Assembly: GCF_020782115.1 (NCBI RefSeq) | Contig: NZ_JAJGMW010000010.1 | Span: 82,357-146,356 of the forward strand | From: Leeuwenhoekiella parthenopeia | GTDB taxonomy: Bacteria > Bacteroidota > Bacteroidia > Flavobacteriales > Flavobacteriaceae | Reading direction: 5' to 3' | Length of the DNA stretch: 64,000 nt | Part shown: positions 19,366-29,038 of the stretch, in pieces | Numbering within the stretch: position 1 is the stretch's first letter | Layout: every line of letters starts with the position of its first letter | Made by a program: the position numbers and the translations under genes | The notes under the pieces: model-generated | Seen by the model: only the letters and a program-made list of their open reading frames with translations | What the model was told of the DNA's origin: nothing | The model's database searches: none

Positions 19366-21672
19366 CTAAACCTCAACTGAGCTGCCCGCTTTCACAGTCA
19401 CCCCTTTTCCGTGTATCAAAAGATTAAGGTCGTCGCCTTCGTTGAGCGTAAAAACGGTTTTATTTTTACCCACGGCTACTTTCAAGATTTGATCTCTATA
19501 ATTCAGTTTAAAGGAAAATCCATCCCAGGCATCCGGCATTTTAGGATCAAATGACAGGGTATTGTCTTTAATACGCATTCCGCCAAAACCTTCTACCACA
19601 CTCATCCAGGTACCGGCCATACTCGTGATGTGCAAGCCTTCGTGAACTTCTTTGTTATAATCATCCAGATCCAGACGTGAGGTACGCAGGTAAAACGCAT
19701 AAGCCTGATCCATCTGCCCCAGTTTTGCAGCCTGTATGGCATGTACACAAGGGCTTAGGGAAGATTCATGTACCGTAAACGGCTCATAAAAGTCAAAATG
19801 TTTCTTCAATTGCTCCTCGCTGAAATCGTCTTCAAACACATAAAACGCCTGCAAAGTATCGGCCTGTTTGATGTAAGGTGAACGTAGAATACGGTCCCAA
19901 CTCCATTTCTGGTTAATGGGTCGCTCTGATTTTGGCAAATCGGCCACAGTAACCAATTCTTTATCTAAGAAGCCGTCCTGCTGCAGGTATACGCCCTTCT
20001 CTTCTGAATAAGGCAGATACATTTTTTCGGCAACTTCAGCCCAGGTTTTTAATTCTTCGTCTTTTAATTCGGTTTGACCCACAATACGCTTGTAATCTGA
20101 CCCGAATTCTTTTGCTACATTTTTACAATGCTCAACAGCGTATTCCAGACACCATTTAGCCAGATAATTGGTATAAAAGTTATTGTTTACGTTGTTTTCG
20201 TATTCATTGGGACCGGTCACACCAAGAATTACATAGTTTTCTTTTTGAGCAGACCAGGTGGCGCGTTGTTTCCAGAAACGGGCAACGCCTATCATCACTT
20301 CAAGTCCTTTCTCAGGAATGTAGCTGTAATCACCGGTATACTTCACGTAATCGCGAATGGCAAAAATCATCGCACCATTACGGTGTATTTCTTCAAACGT
20401 AATTTCCCACTCATTATGGCATTCTTCGCCGTTCATAGTTACCATGGGGTACAAGGCTGCTCCATCTTTAAAACCAAGCTTAGCGGCGTTCTCAATCGCT
20501 TTAGTCAAATGATTGTAACGATAGGTCAGGAGGCTGCGGGCAACATCCTGATTTTTGGTCGCCATATAAAAGTGCAGACAGTAAGCTTCGGTATCCCAAT
20601 AGGTAGAACCTCCGTATTTCTCACCGGTAAAGCCTTTTGGCCCAATATTTAAACGGGAATCTTTACCCAGATACGTTTGGTTGAGATGAAAAATATTGAA
20701 ACGGATACCTTGCTGAGCACGTACGTCACCTTCTATCACGATATCAGCCATTGACCAGATTTCTGCCCAGTCTTCTTTTTGTTTTGCCAACAAATTATCA
20801 AAACCGGCATCTAGAGCCGTGTCAAGAACCTTTTGAGCTGCCTGTTTCAGCTCGTTTTGATCGTGGTTGAAAGAGGTAATATATCCGGCATATTTTTGAA
20901 TGCCAAAAGTCTCGCCTTCGCGAATATCGGTCTCGTAAACGTGACCAATGTAGGTATCGCTTTTATTTGTACTAAGGGTAAGTGAAATCTCTTTACCATC
21001 TACGGTAAAGGTATTGGCCATCGCTGTACACACGTAGAAAAAGGTTTTCATCGTATGCGCGGTGATGTAGGCTTTGTTACCATCTTCCTCAACACTCAGA
21101 GTATTCCAGAATTTATCGTCCCAGTTGGTGTCTTCGTTGGTGATTCCGCTATCCAGATAAGGTTCATAACTGATGCTAACGTCTTTGTTGAGCGGGGTTA
21201 CCTCATAATGTATCGCTCCGATCTCATCGTGCGCCAGGCTCAGAAAACGTTTAGACTCAACTTTAAGCTTTACGCCATTTTGCAGTTCTGCTTCAAAACT
21301 GCGGCCCAGCCAGCCTTCTTTCATATTGAGCTCTCTGCGGAAATTAGAAACACGTTTAGCGGTGTTCAAATCCAGAGATTCGCCATCAACTTTCACCTTA
21401 ATGCCTATCCAGCTGGGTGCATTAAGCACTTTTGCAAAATACTCGGGATAACCGTTTTTCCACCAGCCTACACGGGTTTTATCGGGATAGTAAACTCCGC
21501 CAATGTAGCTTCCCTGAAAGGTTTTGCCGCTGTATTCTTCTTCAAAATTGGCACGCTGTCCCATAGCACCGTTACCGATACTGAACAAACTCTCTGATGA
21601 TTTTACGCGATCTTTCTCAAACCCTTCTTCAATAATGGCCCAGGGTGCTGGCACTATATAATCCTGATTCAT
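19366..21672 (-). CDS. Glycoside hydrolase family 65 disaccharide phosphorylase (maltose phosphorylase-like)
   Basis: 768 residues, typical of GH65. The N-terminus (SLFSIGNGAMGQRANFEEEY) and the catalytic region GVTGPNEYENNVNNNFYTNY, carrying the general-acid Glu, are family hallmarks. GH65 inverting phosphorylases cleave alpha-linked glucose disaccharides with phosphate to beta-glucose-1-phosphate. The adjacent beta-phosphoglucomutase gene, 4 bases upstream, fits exactly this product and rules strongly for a phosphorylase over a hydrolase. Whether the substrate is maltose, trehalose, kojibiose or nigerose cannot be decided here. No signal peptide, so cytosolic. Confidence 0.9.
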   Translation of the reverse strand: MNQDYIVPAPWAIIEEGFEKDRVKSSESLFSIGNGAMGQRANFEEEYSGKTFQGSYIGGVYYPDKTRVGWWKNGYPEYFAKVLNAPSWIGIKVKVDGESLDLNTAKRVSNFRRELNMKEGWLGRSFEAELQNGVKLKVESKRFLSLAHDEIGAIHYEVTPLNKDVSISYEPYLDSGITNEDTNWDDKFWNTLSVEEDGNKAYITAHTMKTFFYVCTAMANTFTVDGKEISLTLSTNKSDTYIGHVYETDIREGETFGIQKYAGYITSFNHDQNELKQAAQKVLDTALDAGFDNLLAKQKEDWAEIWSMADIVIEGDVRAQQGIRFNIFHLNQTYLGKDSRLNIGPKGFTGEKYGGSTYWDTEAYCLHFYMATKNQDVARSLLTYRYNHLTKAIENAAKLGFKDGAALYPMVTMNGEECHNEWEITFEEIHRNGAMIFAIRDYVKYTGDYSYIPEKGLEVMIGVARFWKQRATWSAQKENYVILGVTGPNEYENNVNNNFYTNYLAKWCLEYAVEHCKNVAKEFGSDYKRIVGQTELKDEELKTWAEVAEKMYLPYSEEKGVYLQQDGFLDKELVTVADLPKSERPINQKWSWDRILRSPYIKQADTLQAFYVFEDDFSEEQLKKHFDFYEPFTVHESSLSPCVHAIQAAKLGQMDQAYAFYLRTSRLDLDDYNKEVHEGLHITSMAGTWMSVVEGFGGMRIKDNTLSFDPKMPDAWDGFSFKLNYRDQILKVAVGKNKTVFTLNEGDDLNLLIHGKGVTVKAGSSVEV

Positions 21673-21676
21673 ACTA

Positions 21677-22333
21677 TTAAGCGTTGATTAGTTGGTCTAG
21701 AAATGTACTATTTATTTCTGTAAAGTCTCTAAAGTTATGATCTGCTTCGTGCAAAATACCGGGATCACCTATACCTATACTCACCATATCTACCGAGTTA
21801 GCGGCCTGAATTCCGGCAATAGAATCTTCAAAAACGATTGCATCGCTATAGCTTACGCCAAGCTCATCTGCTCCAATGGTAAACACTTCCGGATCAGGTT
21901 TTGCTTTCTGAACATGATTACCATCTACAATGGTGTCAAACATATCAAACAAACCCACCCGTTTTAAAATAGGCTGCGCGTTTTTGCTGGCAGAACCCAG
22001 AGCCATCGGGATGTTCTTAGACTTCAAATAATTGAGTGTTTTCAATACGCCCGGCAGTATATCTGCATCGGTCATTTTCTCAATATAGCTCAGGTATTCT
22101 TCATTTTTAGAAACCAGCCATTTGTCTTTTTGGTCCTGCGTGGCATTAATATCCCCAATTTCTAAAAGAATATCTAATGAACGTACCCGGCTTACACCTT
22201 TAAATTGTTCGTTTTGCTCTTCGGTAAACTCAAAGCCCAGCTCATTTGCCAGACTTTTCCAGGCCAGGTAATGAAAACCTGCGGTGTCTACGATTACCCC
22301 ATCGAGGTCAAAAATAAATCCTTTTTTTGCCAT
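21677..22333 (-). CDS. pgmB: Beta-phosphoglucomutase
   Basis: 218 residues, HAD superfamily. Motif I FDLDGVIVDTAGFHYLAW has the nucleophile and acid/base Asp pair. LGSASKNA is motif II, and the VFEDSIAGIQAA segment is typical of beta-PGM. It converts beta-glucose-1-phosphate to glucose-6-phosphate. Placed between lacI (1 base away) and the GH65 phosphorylase (4 bases away), it completes a phosphorolytic disaccharide pathway. Confidence 0.92.
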   Translation of the reverse strand: MAKKGFIFDLDGVIVDTAGFHYLAWKSLANELGFEFTEEQNEQFKGVSRVRSLDILLEIGDINATQDQKDKWLVSKNEEYLSYIEKMTDADILPGVLKTLNYLKSKNIPMALGSASKNAQPILKRVGLFDMFDTIVDGNHVQKAKPDPEVFTIGADELGVSYSDAIVFEDSIAGIQAANSVDMVSIGIGDPGILHEADHNFRDFTEINSTFLDQLINA

Positions 22334-22334
22334 T

Positions 22335-23378
22335 TTATCTCAGGAGTTTTCGGGTTGATTCGCGTTCAATAAGACTGGTTTCGATATACGTGGTTCCGTA
22401 TTCTTCGGTCTCATCCTCAGGACGTTCGAGCTTATTAATAAGTATAGAAGCTGCCTTGCGTCCCATTTCCTCACCATGCTGACTCACGGCTGTGATACTG
22501 GGTACCATGTGCTCTGAAAGTTCACCATCTGTAAAACAAACAATAGAAATATCGTCAGGAATACTCTTGCCTGACTGAGCAATTACCCGTGCCGCGTAAA
22601 CGGCAAAAAGTTCATTAACGGTAAACAAGCCATCCAAATCGTTGTTCAGGATAAACTCTTTGATACGCTTTTTAGAACCTTCGCCCAAATCGTCAATATT
22701 ATCCAGTTTTAAGATGCGGTTTTCATCTACTTCAATACCAAAATCATCATGTGCATCCAGGTAACCTTCGGTACGCAGGCGTCCTACGCTCACGTAATCT
22801 TCGCTGGTGATAATTCCTATTTTACGGCAACCGGAGCGTATTAAGTGGCTTACGCCTTTTTTGGCCCCCTGTGTATCATTTATAAGTACACGATCACAGG
22901 CAATACCTTCTACCACACGGTCAAACATCACCACGGGCATCCCCTGCTCAATGACTTCATTTAAATGATGATAATCTTCTTTTTGCATGGTTTCCTTTGA
23001 TACCGAAAGAATAAAACCATCTGTACTGCCATTTGCCAAAAGCTCCATATTAAGAACTTCCTTATCGAAATCGTTATTGGAAAGGCAAATAATAACATTG
23101 TAATTATTCTCACGCGCTTCAGCCTCAATACCGCGTATTACCGTGGTAAAAAAGTGATGCACAATCTGAGGAATGATAACACCGATGGTATTGGTCTTAC
23201 GGTTTTTAAGACTCAAGGCAATGTTGTTCGGCTTATAATTGTAAAGCTTTGCATAAGCTTTGATTTTCTCGCGGGTTTCTTCGCTGATTTCGGGGCTATC
23301 TCTCAGCGCTTTAGACACTGTAGAGATGGAAACATCCATCTCTTTAGCGATTGATTTAAGGGTTAATTTCCTTTTCAT
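22335..23378 (-). CDS. LacI-family transcriptional regulator of the sugar locus
   Basis: 347 residues. The N-terminal HTH and hinge region (LKSIAKEMDVSISTVSKALR) is canonical LacI/GalR, followed by a periplasmic-binding-like sugar-sensing domain (TIGVIIPQIVHHFFTTVIRG). It heads the lacI-pgmB-GH65 operon and diverges from GH32-MFS-fructokinase, so it probably represses both and is relieved by a sugar or sugar phosphate. A CG-centred operator lies in the shared promoter, with a near-identical site before susC. Confidence 0.92.
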   Translation of the reverse strand: MKRKLTLKSIAKEMDVSISTVSKALRDSPEISEETREKIKAYAKLYNYKPNNIALSLKNRKTNTIGVIIPQIVHHFFTTVIRGIEAEARENNYNVIICLSNNDFDKEVLNMELLANGSTDGFILSVSKETMQKEDYHHLNEVIEQGMPVVMFDRVVEGIACDRVLINDTQGAKKGVSHLIRSGCRKIGIITSEDYVSVGRLRTEGYLDAHDDFGIEVDENRILKLDNIDDLGEGSKKRIKEFILNNDLDGLFTVNELFAVYAARVIAQSGKSIPDDISIVCFTDGELSEHMVPSITAVSQHGEEMGRKAASILINKLERPEDETEEYGTTYIETSLIERESTRKLLR

Positions 23379-23444
23379 GGGTATTCTAGTATAATTCTGT
23401 AGGTTTACGTATAATTTTATCCATTACGCGTGCAAATTTAACCA

Positions 23445-23460
23445 ACTAAATCGATTAAGT
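23445..23460. promoter_or_regulatory. LacI-type operator in the divergent sugar promoter
   Basis: ACTAAATCGATTAAGT is a 16-base CG-centred palindrome with one mismatched position pair. It sits between lacI (start 23378) and the GH32 gene. A copy in the opposite orientation with one base changed is at 1217-1231 upstream of susC. Binding by the adjacent LacI protein is inferred. Confidence 0.65.
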
Positions 23461-23512
23461 TTACTTGAATTATGCTAACTTTCGATGCTATTTTAATCAA
23501 ACAATGTTGATT

Positions 23513-25072
23513 ATGTTCAAAAATCTAGGCATAACCTGCGCATTACTGTCTCTATTCTGGTCCTGTAAAACAGACCCGTCTCAAAATTTAAACCCTAAAG
23601 ATACAGCAGATATGTTATATCACGAAAATTTTCGTCCAAAATACCACTTTAGCCCAAAATCACACTGGATGAACGACCCAAACGGGCTGGTTTATCACAA
23701 GGGCACCTATCATTTATATTATCAGTTTTACCCCGATTCGACCGTATGGGGACCCATGCACTGGGGTCACGCAACCAGTGATAATCTCAGAGACTGGAAA
23801 CACCAGCCCATTGCGCTTGAGCCGGATTCGCTGGGATATATCTTTTCGGGCAGTGCGGTGATTGATCATCAAAACACTTCCGGTTTTGGGACTGAAGAAA
23901 ACCCGCCGCTGGTTGCCATGTTCACCTATCACGAGCCTAACGGTGCGCAGGCCAAAACAAACGATTACCAGTATCAGGGAATCGCCTACAGCCTCGATAA
24001 CGGCAAAACCTTTACCAAATATGAAGGCAATCCCGTAGTACCCAATACCGAAGGTTTTATCGACTTCAGAGATCCTAAAGTATTTTGGCACGAAGCTTCC
24101 CAAAAATGGATTTTAATACTGGTGGCGGGTGACCGCGCTTTATTTTACAATTCAGAAAATCTTAAAGACTGGAATTATTTGAGCGAATTTGGAAAAGACA
24201 CCGGCGCTCATGGCGGCGTCTGGGAATGTCCTGATCTCTTTCCGCTGAAAGTCGCAGAGACCGGCGAGACCAAATGGGTATTACTCATCAGCATCAATCC
24301 GGGTGCACCAAACAGCGGCTCGGGAACGCAATACTTTGTGGGCGAATTTGACGGTGAACACTTTACCACTTCACAAACCGAAGAGCTTTGGATTGATCTG
24401 GGACGTGATAATTACGCCGGAATTACCTACAACAACCTGCCCGGGGAGGATCGCATCTTTATAGGCTGGATGAGCAACTGGGAATACGGCCAGCAGGTAC
24501 CTACCGAAAAATGGCGCAGCGCGATGACGCTTCCGCGAAAGCTGAACTTGCATAACAACAACGGGTATTTTTTAAGCAACTTCCCGGTTGCTGCGATAAC
24601 TGACCAATTAGAAAAGCAAAAACCCGAAACGATAAAGGAAGACGGAATCCTTCATTTTAAAAATCCTAAACTCAATCAAGCCGAAATTTCTTTTAGTCTG
24701 CCATCACCCGTGACTGACTTTGAAATTATGCTGAGCAATGATGACGGGGAGCGTTTAAGCATTAGCTATAACGCTGCGCAAAACACGTATAGTCTTGACC
24801 GTTCCCTAAGCGGACTCACCGATTTTGCCGATAGTTTTGCCAAACCCGTTATGAAAGCCCCGGCCCGGTTCACAGCGGGGGATTCCGTACCTTTTTCGAT
24901 CTTTTTGGATACCTCATCCATAGAATTTTTTGCCGATGGTGGAGCAAATGCACTCACAGCCGTATTTTTCCCTAAAAAACCCTATACCCATTTTCAATTG
25001 AAGACCGACGCCCCGGTTTCTGAACTGAGCCTGACCCCTATCCCGTCAATCTGGAATACCGAAAACCAATAA
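23513..25072 (+). CDS. Glycoside hydrolase family 32 beta-fructosidase (levanase/invertase-like) lipoprotein
   Basis: 519 residues from the ATG at 23513 (an ATG at 23504 is also possible). MFKNLGITCALLSLFWSC is a lipoprotein signal. The three GH32 catalytic motifs are present: WMNDPNG (nucleophile Asp), FRDPKVF, and WECPDLF (acid/base Glu), followed by a C-terminal beta-sandwich. It releases fructose from sucrose, inulin or levan outside the cytoplasm. The following transporter and fructokinase genes fit uptake and phosphorylation of the released fructose. Confidence 0.92.
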   Translation: MFKNLGITCALLSLFWSCKTDPSQNLNPKDTADMLYHENFRPKYHFSPKSHWMNDPNGLVYHKGTYHLYYQFYPDSTVWGPMHWGHATSDNLRDWKHQPIALEPDSLGYIFSGSAVIDHQNTSGFGTEENPPLVAMFTYHEPNGAQAKTNDYQYQGIAYSLDNGKTFTKYEGNPVVPNTEGFIDFRDPKVFWHEASQKWILILVAGDRALFYNSENLKDWNYLSEFGKDTGAHGGVWECPDLFPLKVAETGETKWVLLISINPGAPNSGSGTQYFVGEFDGEHFTTSQTEELWIDLGRDNYAGITYNNLPGEDRIFIGWMSNWEYGQQVPTEKWRSAMTLPRKLNLHNNNGYFLSNFPVAAITDQLEKQKPETIKEDGILHFKNPKLNQAEISFSLPSPVTDFEIMLSNDDGERLSISYNAAQNTYSLDRSLSGLTDFADSFAKPVMKAPARFTAGDSVPFSIFLDTSSIEFFADGGANALTAVFFPKKPYTHFQLKTDAPVSELSLTPIPSIWNTENQ

Positions 25073-25093
25073 AAAAACACAACCTAATTTATT

Positions 25094-26431
25094 ATGAAAG
25101 CAGTACAAAAATGGTCAATAACCGTAGCGCTTGCCGGATTTCTCTTCGGTTTTGATACCGTAGTAATTTCGGGAGCTAACTTACCGGTACGCGAACTCTG
25201 GAATTTATCGCCCTGGTTTCATGGACTCTTTATCATGTCTATGGCGCTTTGGGGTACGGTTCTAGGCTCACTCACCGGCGGCATACCCTGTGATCGTTTT
25301 GGACGCAAAAAAACCCTGTTCTGGATTGGGGTGCTGTATTTTGTATCTGCGATAGGTTCGGCTTTATCGCCAGATCCTTATCTGTTCTCGTTCTTCCGGT
25401 TTATTGGCGGGGTGGGCGTAGGCGCTTCTTCGGTAGCAGCACCTACCTATATTTCTGAAATTTCAACAGCCTCAAACCGTGGTAAACTGGTGGCGTTGTA
25501 CCAATTCAATATTGTTTTTGGGATCCTGATCGCGTTTTTCTCCAATTATCTGCTTGAAGGTTTTCAGGGTGCAAACGACTGGCGCTGGATGCTCGGCGTA
25601 GAAGGCATTCCTGCTATTCTTTATGTAATACTGGTTTTGAGCGTGCCTGAAAGTCCGCGCTGGCTTTTACATAAAAAGAAAGACGAAAAATCAGCTTTTG
25701 AAATTCTCAACCGGGTGTACCCAAAAGCGGAAGTACAGCAAAAAATTGACGCTATTAAAACCGAACTTGCCAAAACTTCAGACGAGGTCACCTTGTTTAC
25801 CAAACGCTATAAAAAACCGCTCATTCTGGCATTTTTGATCGCCTTTTTCAATCAGATTTCGGGTATCAATTTCATTTTATATTATGCTCCTGAAATTTTG
25901 GTAAAAGCCGGTTTAGCGACTGAAGATTCGTTGTTCAACTCGATCTCCATAGGTTTTGTGAACCTGATTTTCACCTTTGTGGGTGTGGGTCTGATTGACA
26001 AACTGGGCCGCAGAACCCTGATGTACATCGGTTCGCTGGGTTACATTATAAGCCTTTCGACTGTAGCCTGGTGTTTTTACGCTTCGGCAAGCCCTACCTT
26101 GCTGCTCGCGTTTATTTTGGTGTTCATTGCCTCGCACGCTGTGGGACAGGGCGCCGTGATCTGGGTTTTTATTTCTGAAATTTTCCCGAACAAAGTACGT
26201 GCCTACGGGCAATCCTGGGGAACCGGAACCCACTGGGTTTTCGCAGCCTTAATAACCTTACTCACCCCTGTATTTTTAGACGGTGACGACGGCATCTTTA
26301 AAGACAATCCCTGGCCTATTTTTGCGTTTTTTGCCTTTATGATGGTGCTGCAATTGCTGTTCACTAAATTCATGATGCCTGAAACCAAAGGTATTTCGCT
26401 CGAAGAGCTGGAAGAAAAACTATTAAAGTAA
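25094..26431 (+). CDS. MFS sugar porter family transporter
   Basis: 445 residues with 12 predicted transmembrane helices. Sugar-porter signatures are visible: GGIPCDRFGRKKT after helix 2, PESPRWLL before the central loop, NQISGINFILYYAP in helix 7, LIDKLGRRTLM, and PETKGISLEELE at the C-terminus. It is a proton- or facilitated-type monosaccharide importer of the inner membrane. Given GH32 21 bases upstream and a fructokinase downstream, fructose is the likely substrate (inference). Confidence 0.9.
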   Translation: MKAVQKWSITVALAGFLFGFDTVVISGANLPVRELWNLSPWFHGLFIMSMALWGTVLGSLTGGIPCDRFGRKKTLFWIGVLYFVSAIGSALSPDPYLFSFFRFIGGVGVGASSVAAPTYISEISTASNRGKLVALYQFNIVFGILIAFFSNYLLEGFQGANDWRWMLGVEGIPAILYVILVLSVPESPRWLLHKKKDEKSAFEILNRVYPKAEVQQKIDAIKTELAKTSDEVTLFTKRYKKPLILAFLIAFFNQISGINFILYYAPEILVKAGLATEDSLFNSISIGFVNLIFTFVGVGLIDKLGRRTLMYIGSLGYIISLSTVAWCFYASASPTLLLAFILVFIASHAVGQGAVIWVFISEIFPNKVRAYGQSWGTGTHWVFAALITLLTPVFLDGDDGIFKDNPWPIFAFFAFMMVLQLLFTKFMMPETKGISLEELEEKLLK

Positions 26432-26479
26432 ATCACTCTAAATCAAACTAACTAGTAAGATCTGTAAACCCGTAATGCT

Positions 26480-27373
26480 ATGAAAGACTCCTTAAAAGCA
26501 GTAAGCTATGGTGAAATCCTTTGGGATGTATTTCCTGACGGAAAAAAACTGGGCGGTGCCCCGCTTAATCTTTGTCTTCGCCTAAAAAGTCTTGGAGTTT
26601 CCACAACCATGATCAGCCGTCTGGGAACCGATGCTCTGGCTGAAGAAACCCGGGCTAAACTAGATGTGCTTGATTTAAACCAAAGCCTCATTCAGGAGGA
26701 CGATGAACTCGAAACCGGGCAGGTACTGGTTACACTTGACGATTCCGGTAGTGCTTCTTACGAGATTAAAGAGCCCGTTGCCTGGGATGCTATTTCCATC
26801 TCTAACGAAAACATGAAAGCGGTCTCTCATGCCGATTTGTTTGTGTTTGGCTCTCTGGCAGCCCGGTGTGAAACGTCACGTGCAACTTTAAAAGAACTGC
26901 TTCCGCAAAGTAAATATGCCGTTTTTGATGTAAACCTTCGGGCACCGCACTATAAAATGGAGCATTTGGTGCAGTTTATGAAACAGGCGCAAATGGTTAA
27001 AATGAATGACGAGGAACTGGAGATACTTGCGGAGCATTTCGGTATAAAAAGCGGTGCTATTGAAGATCAACTGGCTCAGTTAAGCAAAGAAACCAACACT
27101 TCACTGATCTGCGTCACGCTGGGGAAAGCGGGCGCTGTACTCTACAAAGACGGAAAATTATACTCACATCCCGGTTATCCCACCACTGTGGTTGATACCG
27201 TTGGGGCGGGAGATTCGTTTTTGGGCGGACTGCTTTACCAACTTTTTAAAGAAGAATCGGAACCCGAATATGCGCTGGGCTTTGCCTGTGCTTTGGGGGC
27301 TATGGTCGCCGGTAAAAAAGGTGCCAACCCCAAAATCACCAAAGACGAGATTTTAGATAAGATGGAGGAATAA
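26480..27373 (+). CDS. PfkB-family fructokinase
   Basis: 297 residues. The N-terminal sugar-site region (GEILWDVFPDGKKLGGAPLN) and the C-terminal PfkB signature VDTVGAGDSFLGG, with the catalytic Asp, are intact. It phosphorylates fructose to fructose-6-phosphate with ATP in the cytosol. Last gene of the GH32-MFS-kinase operon, with a bidirectional terminator after it. Confidence 0.9.
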   Translation: MKDSLKAVSYGEILWDVFPDGKKLGGAPLNLCLRLKSLGVSTTMISRLGTDALAEETRAKLDVLDLNQSLIQEDDELETGQVLVTLDDSGSASYEIKEPVAWDAISISNENMKAVSHADLFVFGSLAARCETSRATLKELLPQSKYAVFDVNLRAPHYKMEHLVQFMKQAQMVKMNDEELEILAEHFGIKSGAIEDQLAQLSKETNTSLICVTLGKAGAVLYKDGKLYSHPGYPTTVVDTVGAGDSFLGGLLYQLFKEESEPEYALGFACALGAMVAGKKGANPKITKDEILDKMEE

Positions 27374-27390
27374 TTCAAGGTTCAAAACTT

Positions 27391-27433
27391 AAGATTCAAG
27401 GTTCAGATTTGAAATTTTGAACCTTTGAATCTT
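27391..27433. terminator. Bidirectional terminator between convergent genes
   Basis: AAGATTCAAGGTTCA pairs with TGAACCTTTGAATCTT (one bulged base), with A/T-rich flanks on both sides. It fills the gap between the fructokinase gene and the convergent decarboxylase gene. Confidence 0.7.
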
Positions 27434-27438
27434 GAACT

Positions 27439-28869
27439 TTAAATTTTTTCCGCAACGGCTTCACACAAATCAATGGTCTCTTTGACGTGATCAAAGGTAG
27501 TACGCGGATTTATCAAACACATACGCAATACGATTTGTCCATTTAGAATCGTGGTTACCAGCATCGCCTCACGCGATTGTACTACCGCTTCCGATATTTT
27601 TGAATTGAGCTTATCGAGTTCAGCTTCAGAATATTTTTTATCAATAGGATTGTACCTAAAATTGATGATCGCAAGCGTTGATGGCGAGACTACTTCCCAT
27701 TTTTTGCTCTTACGTAAAAGACTTTCGGTCGCATCACAAAGTTTAAAATTGTAATCTATGGCTTCGCGAAAAGCTTTCAGTCCAAAAGTTTTGATACTCA
27801 TGTAAAATTTAAGCGCCCGGAATCTGCGCGTAAGTTGGATGCCGTGATCGTAAAAATTGATTTCAGAACTGTTTCCTTCTACATCTTTAAGATATTCGGG
27901 CTTTTCGGTAAACGTACCGCTCAGCCATTTGTGATTGCGCACCAGTAAACAGCCCATCTCATAGGGCTGGTAAAACCACTTGTGCGGATCAACGGTTAAG
28001 GAATCGGCTTTATCAACACCTTTCAGCAATTGTTTTCCGTCTTTCGCCAAAATAGCCGCTCCGCCATAAGCCCCGTCAATGTGAAACCAAAGATCTTCGG
28101 CCTTTGCGATTTCAGAAAGTTCGGTGAGCTGATCAACCGTTCCCGTATTGGTCGTCCCGGCTGAAGCCAACAGGCAAAAAGGTTTCCAGCCTTCCAATCG
28201 GTCTTTATTAATCGCGTTTTTAAGCTTGTTAATGGCAAATTTAAACTCCATATCGGTTGGGATGATGCGTATTTGCTCTTTGGTAAAACCCATCACCCGT
28301 ATCGCTTTTACATTAGAGGAATGCGCCTGATCTGAAAGATAGATAACCGCTTTCGAAAAATCATCGCCGCATTTTACATTACGGGCGGTAACCAAAGCCG
28401 TGAGGTTGGCCATAGAACCTCCGCTGGTAAAAATACCGCCACCCCGCTTTTTAGGGAAGCCATACAGATTAAGCAGCCAGTTGATGGTAATGATCTCCAG
28501 TTCGGCAGCTGCCGGAGAAGCAGCCCAGCCTCCTGAAAAGACATTAAAACCGGTCGCCAGGGTATCGGCCAAAACACTTACAAAATTGCTGGGTCCCGGG
28601 ACAAAGGAGAAAAACTTGGGATGGCTCAAGAGATTGATATGCGGAATCACTTTTTCCATCACGCCCTGCATCACCGTTTCAAAAGAAGTAGCCTCTTCGG
28701 GTGCGTTTTCGGTTAACAGCTCATCCATCTCGGCTCTGCTGGCCACAGCCACAGGTTTTTTAGATTCCTGCCCCGCGTGATGGGCGACTAAGGCATCTAC
28801 CACCTTATAGCCATATTCACGCATTTGAGCTTCGGTCAACTCCAAACGAGCCTCTGTTTTTGCTTTCAT
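27439..28869 (-). CDS. PLP-dependent group II decarboxylase (aromatic-amino-acid/diaminobutyrate type)
   Basis: 476 residues. HIDGAYGG contains the Asp that contacts the PLP ring, and SLTVDPHKW carries the Schiff-base Lys. FTSGGSMANLTALVTARN is the phosphate-binding region. These define group II decarboxylases (L-DOPA/tryptophan, glutamate, 2,4-diaminobutyrate, aspartate). The substrate cannot be fixed from sequence. It stands alone on the minus strand, convergent with the sugar operon. Confidence 0.88.
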   Translation of the reverse strand: MKAKTEARLELTEAQMREYGYKVVDALVAHHAGQESKKPVAVASRAEMDELLTENAPEEATSFETVMQGVMEKVIPHINLLSHPKFFSFVPGPSNFVSVLADTLATGFNVFSGGWAASPAAAELEIITINWLLNLYGFPKKRGGGIFTSGGSMANLTALVTARNVKCGDDFSKAVIYLSDQAHSSNVKAIRVMGFTKEQIRIIPTDMEFKFAINKLKNAINKDRLEGWKPFCLLASAGTTNTGTVDQLTELSEIAKAEDLWFHIDGAYGGAAILAKDGKQLLKGVDKADSLTVDPHKWFYQPYEMGCLLVRNHKWLSGTFTEKPEYLKDVEGNSSEINFYDHGIQLTRRFRALKFYMSIKTFGLKAFREAIDYNFKLCDATESLLRKSKKWEVVSPSTLAIINFRYNPIDKKYSEAELDKLNSKISEAVVQSREAMLVTTILNGQIVLRMCLINPRTTFDHVKETIDLCEAVAEKI

Positions 28870-29038
28870 CTTTCGGTTTTTGGCAAAATTAAGTTTTTAA
28901 AATACCATAGCGCAATGCTCAACACCAGTAGTCATTTCATTTAACGCTTTAAAACCAAATTTTAGAATACTTTAAGACCCAAATCTCAACAGAATTTAGA
29001 TTTGCAATACCTTTGCGCATATTCTTAATGTTTGGGAT

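Noticed and set aside
20128..21597. Plus-strand ORFs of 174 and 180 codons within the GH65 gene
   Set aside because: They lie entirely antisense to a well-supported GH65 gene and show no protein family features.
26430..26440. An 11-base match (GTAAATCACTC) to the reverse complement of the unit 6 guide, between the MFS and fructokinase genes
   Set aside because: With six guides, two strands and 64 kb, one or two matches of this length are expected by chance, and it does not start at the scaffold-proximal end.
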